Assembly: GCF_009915765.1 (NCBI RefSeq)
Contig: NZ_JAABLQ010000001.1
Span: 2,232,001 to 2,296,000 of the forward strand
DNA from: Pannonibacter sp. XCT-53
GTDB taxonomy: Bacteria; Pseudomonadota; Alphaproteobacteria; Rhizobiales; Stappiaceae
Direction: 5' to 3'
Length of the DNA stretch: 64,000 bases
Shown here: one piece after another, positions 54,214 to 62,529 of the stretch
Position numbering within the stretch: the stretch's first letter is position 1
Layout of the letters: the number at the start of each line of letters is the position of its first letter
Translations under genes and position numbers: made by a program
Notes under the pieces: generated by a model
The model's database searches: none
The model's input: the letters and a program-made list of their open reading frames with translations, nothing else
Told to the model about the DNA's origin: nothing

Positions 54214-55004
54214 CAGCGTTGTGCCTGTGTGTGTTTGGAGAAGCGGGTGGCAAGCTGGATCAGGGCCATGCAGGCCCAGGTGATGCCGAAGGCAATCACC
54301 GCCAGCGCCGCCGGTTCATAGGCGCGGTTGGCGCCGAGCAGCTGCATGAAGGGCCCGAAGGCCGGCCGGTCGAGCAGGGCCGCCATGGTGAACTCGCCGA
54401 TCACGATGGCGAAGGTCAGGAAGGCTCCCGAGAGCACGGCGATCAGCACGTTGGGCAGGATCACCCGCGTCAGGATGGTCATCCAGCCGGCTCCGAGGCT
54501 GAGCGCGGCCTCCGTCAGCGTGGCGACATCGATGGTGCGCAGGCCCGTGTCCACCGCCCGGTACATGTAGGGCAGCGACAGGGTCACGTAGCCGAACATC
54601 AGCAGCAGGTTGGTGCCGGTGGAGGAGCCCGTCAGCGGCAGCCACGACGAGGTGTTGTAGAGGCGGATGTAGCCGAACACGATGACGATGGCCGGAATGA
54701 CCAGCGGCAGCAGCGTGATGAACTCGATCCACGGCCGCGCGGCCGGCAGCCGCAGCCGCACCCAGTAGGCGGTCGGCACCACCAGGATGATGCCGAAGAT
54801 GATGGTCGCAAGCGCCATCAGCACCGAATAGGAGAAGGTCTGCTGGAACCTTTCGTCCATCAGCACCACGCGATAGGCCTCGAAGGAATAGCCTTCGCGC
54901 AGCATGCGCATGGAGAATTCGGTCATGCCGATGAGCGGCAGGGCAAAGAACGTGCACCCGAACAGCAGGGTGCCCCAGGCGAAGAAACGGGTCACTTCAG
55001 CCAC
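54213..55004 (-). CDS. phnV: Phosphonate ABC transporter permease 2 (PhnV-type)
   Basis: A 263-residue permease with six membrane helices and the EAA loop (LTEAALSLGAGWMTILTRVILPNVLIAVLSG). It resembles PotC/PhnV. The GTG start at 55004 lies inside the previous gene (13-base overlap); another GTG at 54995 (VTRFFAW) has GGTGG upstream and is equally possible. Tight overlaps on both sides indicate translational coupling. Confidence 0.85.
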   Translation of the reverse strand: MAEVTRFFAWGTLLFGCTFFALPLIGMTEFSMRMLREGYSFEAYRVVLMDERFQQTFSYSVLMALATIIFGIILVVPTAYWVRLRLPAARPWIEFITLLPLVIPAIVIVFGYIRLYNTSSWLPLTGSSTGTNLLLMFGYVTLSLPYMYRAVDTGLRTIDVATLTEAALSLGAGWMTILTRVILPNVLIAVLSGAFLTFAIVIGEFTMAALLDRPAFGPFMQLLGANRAYEPAALAVIAFGITWACMALIQLATRFSKHTQAQR

Positions 55005-55864
55005 CTTTCGCTGCGCACGCGGAGCCAGATGTAGAGGCCGTTGGCGAGCGCCGTGATGACGATCATGCCGAAGGCCAGCGCATAGCCGAGATGCGGGTTG
55101 CCGAGCACGTCACCGCGGATCTGCGCATAGAGCTTGATCGGCACGATGTTGAGCTGCGGTCCGGTCAGGGCGAAGGCCGTGGCGATGGCGCCGAAGGAGT
55201 TGGCGAACAGCAGGGCGAAGGTGCCGAGCAGGGCCGGGAACAGGATCGGCAGCGCCACCATGCGCCAGTACTGCGCCGTGGTCGCGCCGAGGATCTCGGC
55301 CGCCTCGCGCCATTCCCGCTTCAGGCCGTCGAGGGCGGGCGCGATCATCAGGATCATCAGCGGGATCTGGAAGAACAGGTAGACCACCACCAGGCCCCAG
55401 AAGGACAGCAGGTTGAAGCCCATGGCGCGCAGGTTGATGCCGAATTCGGTGCGCAGCCAGATCGTCACCAGACCGACCGGTCCGAGCGTCGCCAGGAAGG
55501 CGAAGGCGAGCGGCACGCCGGCAAAGTTGGAGGCGACGCCGGAGAAGGTCATCAGCCCGCCGCGCACCTTGGTCGGGAGCTTGCCGAAGATGACGGCGGC
55601 GGCCATGGCGAAGCCGACGAGACAGCCGAGGGCGGCCGTGATGAGGCTGAGCTGGATGGAGACGACATAGGCCGACAGGATCGAGTCCGTGTTCAGGCCG
55701 TAGATGTTCTCCAGGGTGAAGCTGCCGTCGGGCGTCTGGAAGGCGCCGACCACGATCTTCATCGTGGGCAGGATCAGGAACAGCAGCGCGAACAGCGCGA
55801 ATGGCAGCAGGCCCAACCAGTTCAGGTTGAGGCGGCTGAGCGGACCCGCAGTGGGTTCTGGCAT
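54992..55864 (-). CDS. phnU: Phosphonate ABC transporter permease 1 (PhnU-type)
   Basis: A 290-residue permease with six helices and an EAA loop (WREAAEILGATTAQYWRMVALPILFPALLGTF). It resembles PotB/PhnU. The start MPEPTAG is preceded by AAGGGG; the long upstream in-frame extension is Arg/Pro-rich and not believable. It follows the binding-protein gene by 215 bases that include a hairpin. Confidence 0.86.
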   Translation of the reverse strand: MPEPTAGPLSRLNLNWLGLLPFALFALLFLILPTMKIVVGAFQTPDGSFTLENIYGLNTDSILSAYVVSIQLSLITAALGCLVGFAMAAAVIFGKLPTKVRGGLMTFSGVASNFAGVPLAFAFLATLGPVGLVTIWLRTEFGINLRAMGFNLLSFWGLVVVYLFFQIPLMILMIAPALDGLKREWREAAEILGATTAQYWRMVALPILFPALLGTFALLFANSFGAIATAFALTGPQLNIVPIKLYAQIRGDVLGNPHLGYALAFGMIVITALANGLYIWLRVRSERWLK

Positions 55865-56038
55865 CGGGCGAAGCCCCTTGTCGTCCGGTGGCCGGTCTCG
55901 GTCGCATCCGCGTCTGGATGCCCCTCCGGTCTTGTCGTGTCTGGCCGCTGTCGCGGCTTCTGGTTGGCACCTGCGGCACGGCCGGTGCCGGCCGTCGGGC
56001 CGGCGGCGGGGCGGGCCGCAGGGGCAGTCACAGGGCCG

Positions 56039-56063
56039 AAGGGCCGGGAATGTCCCGGCCCTT
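56039..56063 (-). other. Hairpin between binding-protein and permease genes
   Basis: The stem AGGGCCGGGA/TCCCGGCCCT with a three-base loop lies 17 bases after the phosphonate-binding-protein stop. There is no T-run, so it may protect the 3' end of the binding-protein mRNA after processing rather than terminate. Confidence 0.55.
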
Positions 56064-56079
56064 CTCTGGTCCTGATCGC

Positions 56080-57183
56080 TTACTGGACGTTGGCGCCCAC
56101 GACCTTGTCCCAACCGGAAACCACGGCTTCCTTATTGGCGTTCTGCTCCTCGATGGTCGGGAAGTAGGCCTTCTCATACGGCTCGGCCGGCGGCAGGGCC
56201 TTCAGCAGCTCGTCCGGGATCTTGCCTTCGGCGACCATCTTGTTGAAGCGCGCGGTGTGGCAGTAGCCCTTGACGTAGCCGTTCTGGCCCTCGTCGGAGA
56301 AGATGTGCTCCATCCAGAGCTTCGCGGCGTTCGGATGCGGTGCGTAGGCGCTGATGGCCTGGACGTAGACGCCGGCCAGCGTGCCCTTGGTCGGAACGGT
56401 CACTTCCACCGGCGGGTTGCCCTTCAGGCTGTCGCGGGCGGACAGGGCGTTGTAGTCCCACATCACCATGATCGGCGTGGTGCCCTGGGCGAGCGTGCCG
56501 GCCTTGCCGATGACGGGCACGAAGTTGCCCTTGTCGTTCAGCTCCTTGAAGAACTGCAGGCCGGCGTAGCCGGACTCGGTGCCAGCCTTGGCGCCGCGCG
56601 CCATGCCGGCGGAGAGGACGCCGAGAATCGCCTGGTTGGAGGCGCGCGGGTCACCGGCGAGGGCGACCTGGCCGGCGTATTCCGGCTTCAGCAGGTCTTC
56701 CCACTCCTTCGGCGGGTTCGGCACCAGGTCCTTGTTGGACACGAAGGCCATCACGCCATAGTAGGCGCCGTAGTAGTAGCCTTCCGGGTCCTTGACGGCA
56801 TCCGGGATCTCGTCCCAGACGGAGACCTTGTAGGGCTGGATCAGGCCTTCGGCCTTGGCCTGCGGACCGAAGGACAGGCCGATGTCGAGCACGTCGGGGG
56901 CCTGCGGACCCTTGTTGCCCTTGTTGGCGCGCACGGCTTCGAGCTCGTCAGCCGAACCGGCATCCGGGTTCAGTTCGTTGACGGTCAGGAACGGGTACTT
57001 CTTCTTGAAGGACTCGATGATGCCGCCGTAGCCGCACCAGTCATGCGGCAGCGCGATCGTGGTGAGCATGCCTTCCTTCTTGGCGCCTTCGATGAGCTCT
57101 TCCATCGACTGCGCCGACGCGGCGGTGGCGCTGAACAGGACAGCGAGACCAGTGGTCGCCGCCAGAATCGTCTTGATGCTCAT
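56080..57183 (-). CDS. phnS: Phosphonate-binding protein of ABC transporter (PhnS-type)
   Basis: A 367-residue periplasmic binding protein of the iron/putrescine-type family 1. The start MSIKTILA follows AGGAGA; residues 1-25 form a signal ending ASAQ. The binding-protein text EELIEGAKKEGMLTTIALPHDWCGYGGIIESF and the dipped hinge segment are like those of proteins encoded beside phnX and FAD oxidase genes. It is the first gene of the leftward transport operon. 2-Aminoethylphosphonate or its N-methyl form is the likely ligand by context. Confidence 0.87.
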   Translation of the reverse strand: MSIKTILAATTGLAVLFSATAASAQSMEELIEGAKKEGMLTTIALPHDWCGYGGIIESFKKKYPFLTVNELNPDAGSADELEAVRANKGNKGPQAPDVLDIGLSFGPQAKAEGLIQPYKVSVWDEIPDAVKDPEGYYYGAYYGVMAFVSNKDLVPNPPKEWEDLLKPEYAGQVALAGDPRASNQAILGVLSAGMARGAKAGTESGYAGLQFFKELNDKGNFVPVIGKAGTLAQGTTPIMVMWDYNALSARDSLKGNPPVEVTVPTKGTLAGVYVQAISAYAPHPNAAKLWMEHIFSDEGQNGYVKGYCHTARFNKMVAEGKIPDELLKALPPAEPYEKAYFPTIEEQNANKEAVVSGWDKVVGANVQ

Positions 57184-57535
57184 GCACTTCTCCTGAGTTA
57201 CCCGATACGCGTTGGATCGGTTCCTGGTGAAAATTCCCACGCGCCGGCGTTTTACAGCCGGCACGGCCTCCCGGAATTTCGACTGCCAAGACTGGCCGCC
57301 GGGCGATCCGGATCCCATGGCTGCGGGTCGGGGTGTCGTCCCGACCGGACCTTCAGTCCGGCGTCGCACTCCGCCGTCCGCGACGGCCTGGCAGGGGAAG
57401 CCCCTGGCGCTCTCGGTGAGAAAAGGACATGTCTGACTCCTCAAATCCCCTGGAAGCGCTTGCGGGGTCCGTGCCCCGGGCCAGTTCCTGACCTGCGCCA
57501 TTACCCGACGCCGATGACACTTCGGCTTCTTTTTT

Positions 57536-57553
57536 ATGACAGTTCGATGAAGG
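57536..57553 (-). promoter_or_regulatory. Pho-box-like site, minus strand
   Basis: Read on the minus strand: CCTTCAT-CGAA-CTGTCAT, two seven-base units four bases apart as in PhoB sites. The second unit is perfect, the first matches 5 of 7. Confidence 0.4.
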
Positions 57554-57583
57554 CGTGCCTTATCGAAAAGCACCATCGGATAA

Positions 57584-57611
57584 ACGTCATAATAGCGTCA
57601 TCTTGCGTCAC
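57584..57611 (+). promoter_or_regulatory. Phased GTCAT direct repeats, candidate Pho-type operator
   Basis: ACGTCAT, GCGTCAT and GCGTCAC lie in tandem with 11- and 10-base periods, about one helical turn. Each has the GTCA(T/C) core of a Pho box, but the first two bases differ from the CT consensus. The site is 83-110 bases upstream of the FAD oxidase start. Confidence 0.5.
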
Positions 57612-57693
57612 GCATAGCCATTATGCGCGGCATTTGTGACAGTGAATTGTGACAGCCGGGTCTGACACTCACCCCCTTCCCTTAGGACATCCC

Positions 57694-58830
57694 TTGACTG
57701 TTTTTGATGTTGCCATCGTCGGCGCCGGCATTGTCGGCCTGGCCCATGCGCTGGCTGCGGCGCGGCGGGGCAAGACGGTCGTCGTGATCGACCGCGATGC
57801 CCAGGCCAACGGCGCTTCGATCCGCAATTTCGGCTTTATCACCGTGTCGGGCCAGGAGGCGGGCGACTGCTGGTCGCTGGCACGCCGGGCCCGGGACGTC
57901 TGGGCCGAGGTGGCCGGGGCGGCGCGCATTCCGGTGCTGCAGCGGGGCATGGTGATGACCGCGCGCCGGCCGGAGGCCGAGGCCGTGATCGACGCCTTCC
58001 TGGCGACCGACATGGGCGCGGGTTGCCGCCGCCTGACCCCGGATGAAGCCGCCGCCTTTGTGCCGGCCCTCCGGTCCGACCGGATCACCGGCGCCTTCCA
58101 TTCGCCGCACGAGCTGCGGGTGGAAAGCCGTGAGGCCCTGCCCCGCCTCGCCGCCTGGCTGGCCGAGGTCCATGGCGTGACCTTCCTCTGGTCGACCGCC
58201 GTCACCGGCATCGACACGCCGCGTCTGGAGACGTCGCGTGGTCCGGTCTCGGCCGAGACGGTCATCGTCTGTCCCGGCGACGATTTCATCTCGCTCTTCC
58301 GGGACCGCATCGAGACCTACCGACCCTTGCGCTGCAAGCTGCAGATGCTGCGCGTCGCGCCGGCCCGTCCGGTCACGTTCCAGACCCCGGTCATGTCCGA
58401 TCTGGGCCTTGCCCGCTACAAGGGCTATGCCGACCTGCCGGAGGCGGCCGCCCTCAAGGCGCGGCTCGATGCCGAACAGTCGGCGCATCGCGCCCATGGC
58501 GTGCACCTGATCGTGGTGCAGTCCGCCGACGGCTCGCTTGTGGTCGGCGACAGCCACCACTACGCGCCGACGCCCGATCCCTTCGCCCCCGTCGAGGTCC
58601 GCGACCTGATCCTCGACGAGATGGACCAGGTGCTGGATCTGCCCGGCCGCACCATCCAGGAGCACTGGATCGGCACCTATGCCAGCGCTGACGACCGCTG
58701 GCGCTTTACCGACGCGCCGGATGACGCCACCCGCATCGTCGTCGTCACCGCCGGCTGCGGCGCCTCCACAGCCTTCGCCATCGGCGAGGAAACCATCGCT
58801 TCCCTTTTCGGACAGGAAATCACCGCATGA
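57694..58830 (+). CDS. FAD-dependent (N-methyl)aminoethylphosphonate oxidase candidate
   Basis: A 378-residue D-amino-acid-oxidase-like (DAO family) flavoprotein. The dinucleotide motif VAIVGAGIVGLAHALAAARRG lies at residues 7-27 and a second FAD-contact run SIRNFGFITVSGQEAGD follows. It belongs, by sequence feel and neighbourhood, to the FAD oxidoreductases known beside phnX; published members oxidise N-methyl-2-aminoethylphosphonate, and some the unmethylated compound, to phosphonoacetaldehyde. The TTG at 57694 has AGGA six bases upstream; a GTG at 57649 would add 15 odd residues and lie within the repeat pair. Its stop overlaps the phnX start (ATGA). No phnW transaminase is present in this window. 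Confidence 0.83.
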   Translation: MTVFDVAIVGAGIVGLAHALAAARRGKTVVVIDRDAQANGASIRNFGFITVSGQEAGDCWSLARRARDVWAEVAGAARIPVLQRGMVMTARRPEAEAVIDAFLATDMGAGCRRLTPDEAAAFVPALRSDRITGAFHSPHELRVESREALPRLAAWLAEVHGVTFLWSTAVTGIDTPRLETSRGPVSAETVIVCPGDDFISLFRDRIETYRPLRCKLQMLRVAPARPVTFQTPVMSDLGLARYKGYADLPEAAALKARLDAEQSAHRAHGVHLIVVQSADGSLVVGDSHHYAPTPDPFAPVEVRDLILDEMDQVLDLPGRTIQEHWIGTYASADDRWRFTDAPDDATRIVVVTAGCGASTAFAIGEETIASLFGQEITA

Positions 58831-59612
58831 GCAAGTTCAAGGCCGTCGTGTTCGACTGGGCCGGCACCGTCATCGACTTCGGCTCCTTCGCCCCGATGGG
58901 CGTCTTCGTGAAAGCCTTCGCCCGCTTCGGCGTCGAGGCGACCATTGCCGAGGCCCGCGCGCCGATGGGCATGGCCAAGTGGGATCACATCAAGGCGATG
59001 ATGACGGCACCCGCGCTTGCCGAGCGCTGGAAGGCCGCCCATGGGGCCTATCCGACCGACGCCGACGTCGACCGGGTCTACGAGGTCTTCGTGCCGATGA
59101 ACGAGGAGGTCGTCGCCGAATTCGCCACGCTGGTCCCCGGCGCGAAGGAGGCCATCGACAGCCTGCGCGCGCGCGGCCTGAAGATCGGCTCCACCACCGG
59201 CTACACCCGCTCCATCATGACCCGGGTGCTGCCGGTCGCCGCCGCCCAGGGCTATGTGCCCGACAACCTCATCTGCGCCGACGAGGTCAAGGAAGGCCGC
59301 CCGAGCCCGCTCGGCATGTACCAGTGCTTCATTGATCTTGGCGTGCATCCGGCCGCAGCCGTGATCAAGGTCGACGACACCGAGCCGGGCATCGGCGAAG
59401 GTGTGGCGGCCGGCTGCCTTACCGTCGGCGTCACCCTGTCGGGCAACATCGCCGGCCGCACGCCGGAAGAGCTGGCGGCCCTTTCGCCGGCCGAGATCGA
59501 GGCCATCCGGGCCGAGGCCGGGGCACGCCTCAAGGCCGCCGGCGCCGATTATCTCATTGACACGGTGGCGGATCTTCCGGCCTTGATCGAGCGTCTCGAA
59601 GCCGGCGCGTGA
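58827..59612 (+). CDS. phnX: Phosphonoacetaldehyde hydrolase (phosphonatase)
   Basis: A 261-residue HAD-superfamily enzyme that splits phosphonoacetaldehyde into acetaldehyde and phosphate. The nucleophile Asp10 is in AVVFDWAGTVID; the phosphonatase-specific Schiff-base lysine is Lys51 in GMAKWDHIK; GSTTGYTRSIM (motif II) and VKVDDTEPGIGEG-like text (motif III, here VIKVDDTEPGIGEGVAAG) complete the site. The lysine separates it from other HAD phosphatases, so the assignment is secure. It is translationally coupled to the FAD oxidase. Confidence 0.97.
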   Translation: MSKFKAVVFDWAGTVIDFGSFAPMGVFVKAFARFGVEATIAEARAPMGMAKWDHIKAMMTAPALAERWKAAHGAYPTDADVDRVYEVFVPMNEEVVAEFATLVPGAKEAIDSLRARGLKIGSTTGYTRSIMTRVLPVAAAQGYVPDNLICADEVKEGRPSPLGMYQCFIDLGVHPAAAVIKVDDTEPGIGEGVAAGCLTVGVTLSGNIAGRTPEELAALSPAEIEAIRAEAGARLKAAGADYLIDTVADLPALIERLEAGA

Positions 59613-59663
59613 CCTTGCGGCGCAGTCAGGGCCACCCGGCACGACCGGCCCTTCGAGGAACTT

Positions 59664-59693
59664 CAGGGCGTGATGCCGCCGCATCGCGCCCTG
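59664..59693. other. Intercistronic hairpin before phosphonate ester hydrolase
   Basis: CAGGGCG-t-GATGC-cgcc-GCATC-g-CGCCCTG folds into a 13-pair stem with one G-T pair, ending 16 bases before the ester-hydrolase start. It has no T-run. It could modulate translation or stabilise the mRNA. Confidence 0.5.
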
Positions 59694-59709
59694 GCACAAA
59701 GGGACGGAA

Positions 59710-61242
59710 ATGAAGCCGAATGTTCTCCTGATCACCGCCGACCAGTGGCGCGGTGCGGCCCACGGCTGCGCCGGTCACGGTGAGGTCCGGACGCCGAATG
59801 TGGATGCCCTTGCCCGCGAGGGCGTGCTGTTCCGCCAGCATTTCGCCGGCGCGGCCCCCTGTTCTCCGGCGCGTGCGTGCCTCTACACCGGCCTTGCCCA
59901 GACGAACAACCGGGTGACCCGCAATGGCACGCCGATGGATGACCGGCTTGACAACATTGCCCGGCTCGCCCGCCGCGCCGGCTATGATCCGACCCTGTTC
60001 GGCTACACCGACGTCTCGCCCGATCCCCGCACCCGCCACCGCGACGATCCCGACCTGACCACCTATGAAGGGGTGCTGCCCGGCTTCACCACCCGCGTGC
60101 TGCTGCCCGAGCACGAGAAGGCCTGGCTGTCCTGGCTGCGCGAGCGTGGTCACCGGATCGACGATCCCGCGAGGATCCATGTCCCCGTCGGCCATGCGCC
60201 GGGCACCGTCACCCGCGCTGCCCCCGCCTACAGCGCCGACGAGACCCAGACCGCCTTCCTCACGGGAGAGTTCCTGCGCTGGCTGTCGGAGCGTGAGGGC
60301 GAGCGGCCGTGGTTTGCGCATATCTCGTTCCTGCGGCCGCATCCACCCTTTGTGGTGCCCGCCCCCTACAACACCATGTACGAGGCGCGCACCGACGGGT
60401 TCCTGCGGCCCGAAAGCCGGGCGGAACAGGCCGCCGTCCATCCTTATGTTGCCGCCGAGCTGGCGCGGGTCGGGGCCGGACATTTCCTCGCCGGCGCGAG
60501 CGGCGGCACCGACCAGTGGTCGGCCGAGGATCACGGCCTCATCCGCGCGATCTACCACGGCATGATCAGCGAGGTGGATGCCCAGCTCGGCCGCCTGTTC
60601 GACGGGCTGAAGGCTGCCGGCAGCTTCGACACCACGCTGATCATCTTCACCTCCGACCATGCCGAGCTCATGGGCGACCACTGGGGCTTCGGCAAGGGCG
60701 GCTTCTACGACCAGAGCTATCACATTCCGCTCGTGGTCAAGCTGCCGGGGACCGACGGCTCCCGGGGCCAGACCGTGACCGATTTCACCAGCGCCTGCGA
60801 CATCTTCCCGACACTGGCCGACTATCTGGGCGTGACGCCGCTGACAGGGCCGGATGGCCAGTCGCTGCGGCCCTTCCTGGAAGGCCGGGCGCCGGCGCGC
60901 TGGCGCGACGCGGTGGTGTGGGAGTTCGACTTCCGCGACATCAGGTCCGGCCGGCACGAGGCGCATTTCGTCCTGCCCTCGCGCGCCCTCGCGCTCACGG
61001 TCCTGCGCGATGCCCGCATCAAGTACGTCCATTTCGCCGGTGGCCTGCCACCGCTCCTGTTCGACCTGGTCAATGATCCGGGTGAACTCAGGAACCTCGC
61101 GGAGGATCCGGCCTGGCAGTCGGTGCGGCTGTCCTGCGCCGAGCGCCTGCTGGACTGGCGCACGCAGCACCTCGACCAGACCCTTGCCTACACCGAGCTG
61201 ACCCCGTCCGGGCCCGTGTCCCGGCCCTTCGGCGACGCCTGA
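59710..61242 (+). CDS. Phosphonate monoester hydrolase (formylglycine sulfatase-superfamily)
   Basis: A 510-residue alkaline-phosphatase-superfamily enzyme. The sulfatase signature CSPAR at residues 51-55 makes Cys51 the residue converted to formylglycine. Metal ligands are in LLITADQWRG (Asp11) and FTSDHAELMGDHWGFGKGG. Its length and long stretches (the RPHPPFV block, EVDAQLGRLF, YVHFAGGLPPLLFDLVNDPGEL, LDWRTQHLDQTL) closely follow my memory of rhizobial/Burkholderia phosphonate monoester hydrolases, rather than arylsulfatases. Those enzymes cleave phosphonate monoesters and phosphodiesters. Here it could free aminoethylphosphonate from lipids or glycans. It has GGGACGGAA before its ATG and follows phnX by 97 bases. 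Confidence 0.85.
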   Translation: MKPNVLLITADQWRGAAHGCAGHGEVRTPNVDALAREGVLFRQHFAGAAPCSPARACLYTGLAQTNNRVTRNGTPMDDRLDNIARLARRAGYDPTLFGYTDVSPDPRTRHRDDPDLTTYEGVLPGFTTRVLLPEHEKAWLSWLRERGHRIDDPARIHVPVGHAPGTVTRAAPAYSADETQTAFLTGEFLRWLSEREGERPWFAHISFLRPHPPFVVPAPYNTMYEARTDGFLRPESRAEQAAVHPYVAAELARVGAGHFLAGASGGTDQWSAEDHGLIRAIYHGMISEVDAQLGRLFDGLKAAGSFDTTLIIFTSDHAELMGDHWGFGKGGFYDQSYHIPLVVKLPGTDGSRGQTVTDFTSACDIFPTLADYLGVTPLTGPDGQSLRPFLEGRAPARWRDAVVWEFDFRDIRSGRHEAHFVLPSRALALTVLRDARIKYVHFAGGLPPLLFDLVNDPGELRNLAEDPAWQSVRLSCAERLLDWRTQHLDQTLAYTELTPSGPVSRPFGDA

Positions 61243-61500
61243 GACCGATCTGACGCGCAGCCGCCCTGCACGAATTTTTCGCTGCAGGGCCGCCGCACGT
61301 GCCCCGCAGCCTGGCCCTGCGGCTGTCTCCGGCGAGCGATCAAGGGGCGCAGGCGGCTGGTTGTCCTTGCGTTTTCCGGGCCTGCCCGGATCCCGCGCAA
61401 GCAACTGCCGCGCATTTAGGCAGCTCATTTTTCTGCTTGCCGCTTGTGCAGTGCAGCGCCACTCTGCTGTCAAACCTCATAAGAACCAGAGGGGAACAGC

Positions 61501-62511
61501 ATGCGGCGTCTTCTTGGACTGGCGATGGGCCTGGCGCTTTCGGCGTCATCGGCGCTGGCCGCCACTGACATCAAGTTCACACTCGACTGGAAGTTCGAGG
61601 GCCCGGCGGCTCCGTTCTTCATCGCGCTCGACAAGGGCTATTTCGCCGCCGAGGGGCTCAACGTGACCATCGACACCGGGGCCGGCTCGCGCGAGTCGAT
61701 CCCGCGGGTGGCCACCGGCGCCTACCAGATGGGCTTCGGCGACATCAACTCCCTGATCCAGCTCCTCGACAAGCAGCCCGACCTGAAGGTCAAGGCGGTG
61801 ATGATGGCCTATGAGCGGCCGCCGCTTGCCGTCATCGGGCGCAAGAGCCTCGGCATCACCGACGACCCGAAGTCGCTCGAAGGCAAGAAGCTCGGCGCGC
61901 CGCCCCCGGATGCCGCCTTCGGCCAGTGGCCGGCCTTTGCCAAGGTCGCCGGGCTCGACACCTCGACGATCACCATCGAGAACGTCGGCTTCCCCGTGCG
62001 CGAGCCGATGCTTGCCCAGGGCCAGGTCGATGCCATCTTTGGCTTCTCCTTCTCCTCGGTGATCAACCTCAAGGCCCAGGGCGTGCCGGAGGAGGACATC
62101 GCGCTGATCATGATGGCCGAGAAGGGTCTCGACCTCTACGGCAACGTCGTCATGGTCAACACCGACTTCGCTGCCGCCAACCCGGAGGCCGTCAAGGGCT
62201 TCGTCAAGGCGCTGACCAGGGGCTATCTCGAGGCGATCGCCGATCCGGCAGCCGCCGTCCCGCATGTGATGAAGCGCAACGAGGTGCTGAACGAGGCCGT
62301 CGAGATCGAACGCCTCAAGATGGCCGTCGCCCAGTCCATCGCCACTCCGGCGGTGAAGGCCAACGGCTTCGGCGGCGTCGACATGGCCAAGCTCACCAGG
62401 TCGATGGAGTATCTCCAGACCTCGATGGGTGTCAGCGCCACGCCGCCGGCCGCCGAGAAGGTGTTCGATCCCGCCTATCTGCCGCCGGCCGCCGAGCGCG
62501 CCGTGAAGTAA
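61501..62511 (+). CDS. NMT1/THI5-type ABC transporter binding protein
   Basis: A 336-residue periplasmic binding protein of the NMT1/THI5/SsuA class. The signal sequence (residues 1-20, SALAAT cleavage) is followed by FTLDWKFEGPAAPFFIALDKGYFAAEGL, the family N-terminus, and GDINSLIQLLDKQPD. GAGGGG precedes the ATG. Ligands in this class include taurine, sulfonates, nitrate, thiamin precursors and riboflavin; none can be chosen here. It begins a new transcription unit after a 258-base gap. I see no thiamin riboswitch upstream. Confidence 0.87.
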   Translation: MRRLLGLAMGLALSASSALAATDIKFTLDWKFEGPAAPFFIALDKGYFAAEGLNVTIDTGAGSRESIPRVATGAYQMGFGDINSLIQLLDKQPDLKVKAVMMAYERPPLAVIGRKSLGITDDPKSLEGKKLGAPPPDAAFGQWPAFAKVAGLDTSTITIENVGFPVREPMLAQGQVDAIFGFSFSSVINLKAQGVPEEDIALIMMAEKGLDLYGNVVMVNTDFAAANPEAVKGFVKALTRGYLEAIADPAAAVPHVMKRNEVLNEAVEIERLKMAVAQSIATPAVKANGFGGVDMAKLTRSMEYLQTSMGVSATPPAAEKVFDPAYLPPAAERAVK

Positions 62512-62529
62512 CCGGTATGCGACGTCCTG

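Larger units (their letters stand above)
57184..57693. promoter_or_regulatory. 510-bp divergent control region of phosphonate locus
   Basis: This gap separates the leftward transporter and the rightward catabolic genes and is much richer in A/T from 57520 to 57660 than the rest. It holds phased GTCAT repeats (57584-57611), a minus-strand Pho-box-like site (57536-57553) and a GTGACAG pair spaced 13 bases apart (57636-57655). No gene is supported within it. Confidence 0.6.

Noticed and set aside
57636..57655. CTGTCAC pair on the minus strand as a canonical Pho box
   Set aside because: The units are 13 bases apart rather than 11, so it does not fit PhoB spacing; kept only as part of the repeat cluster.
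61243..61500. Thiamin riboswitch upstream of the THI5-like binding protein
   Set aside because: I looked for the CTGAGA and ACCTGATCTGGAT-type core elements and found neither.
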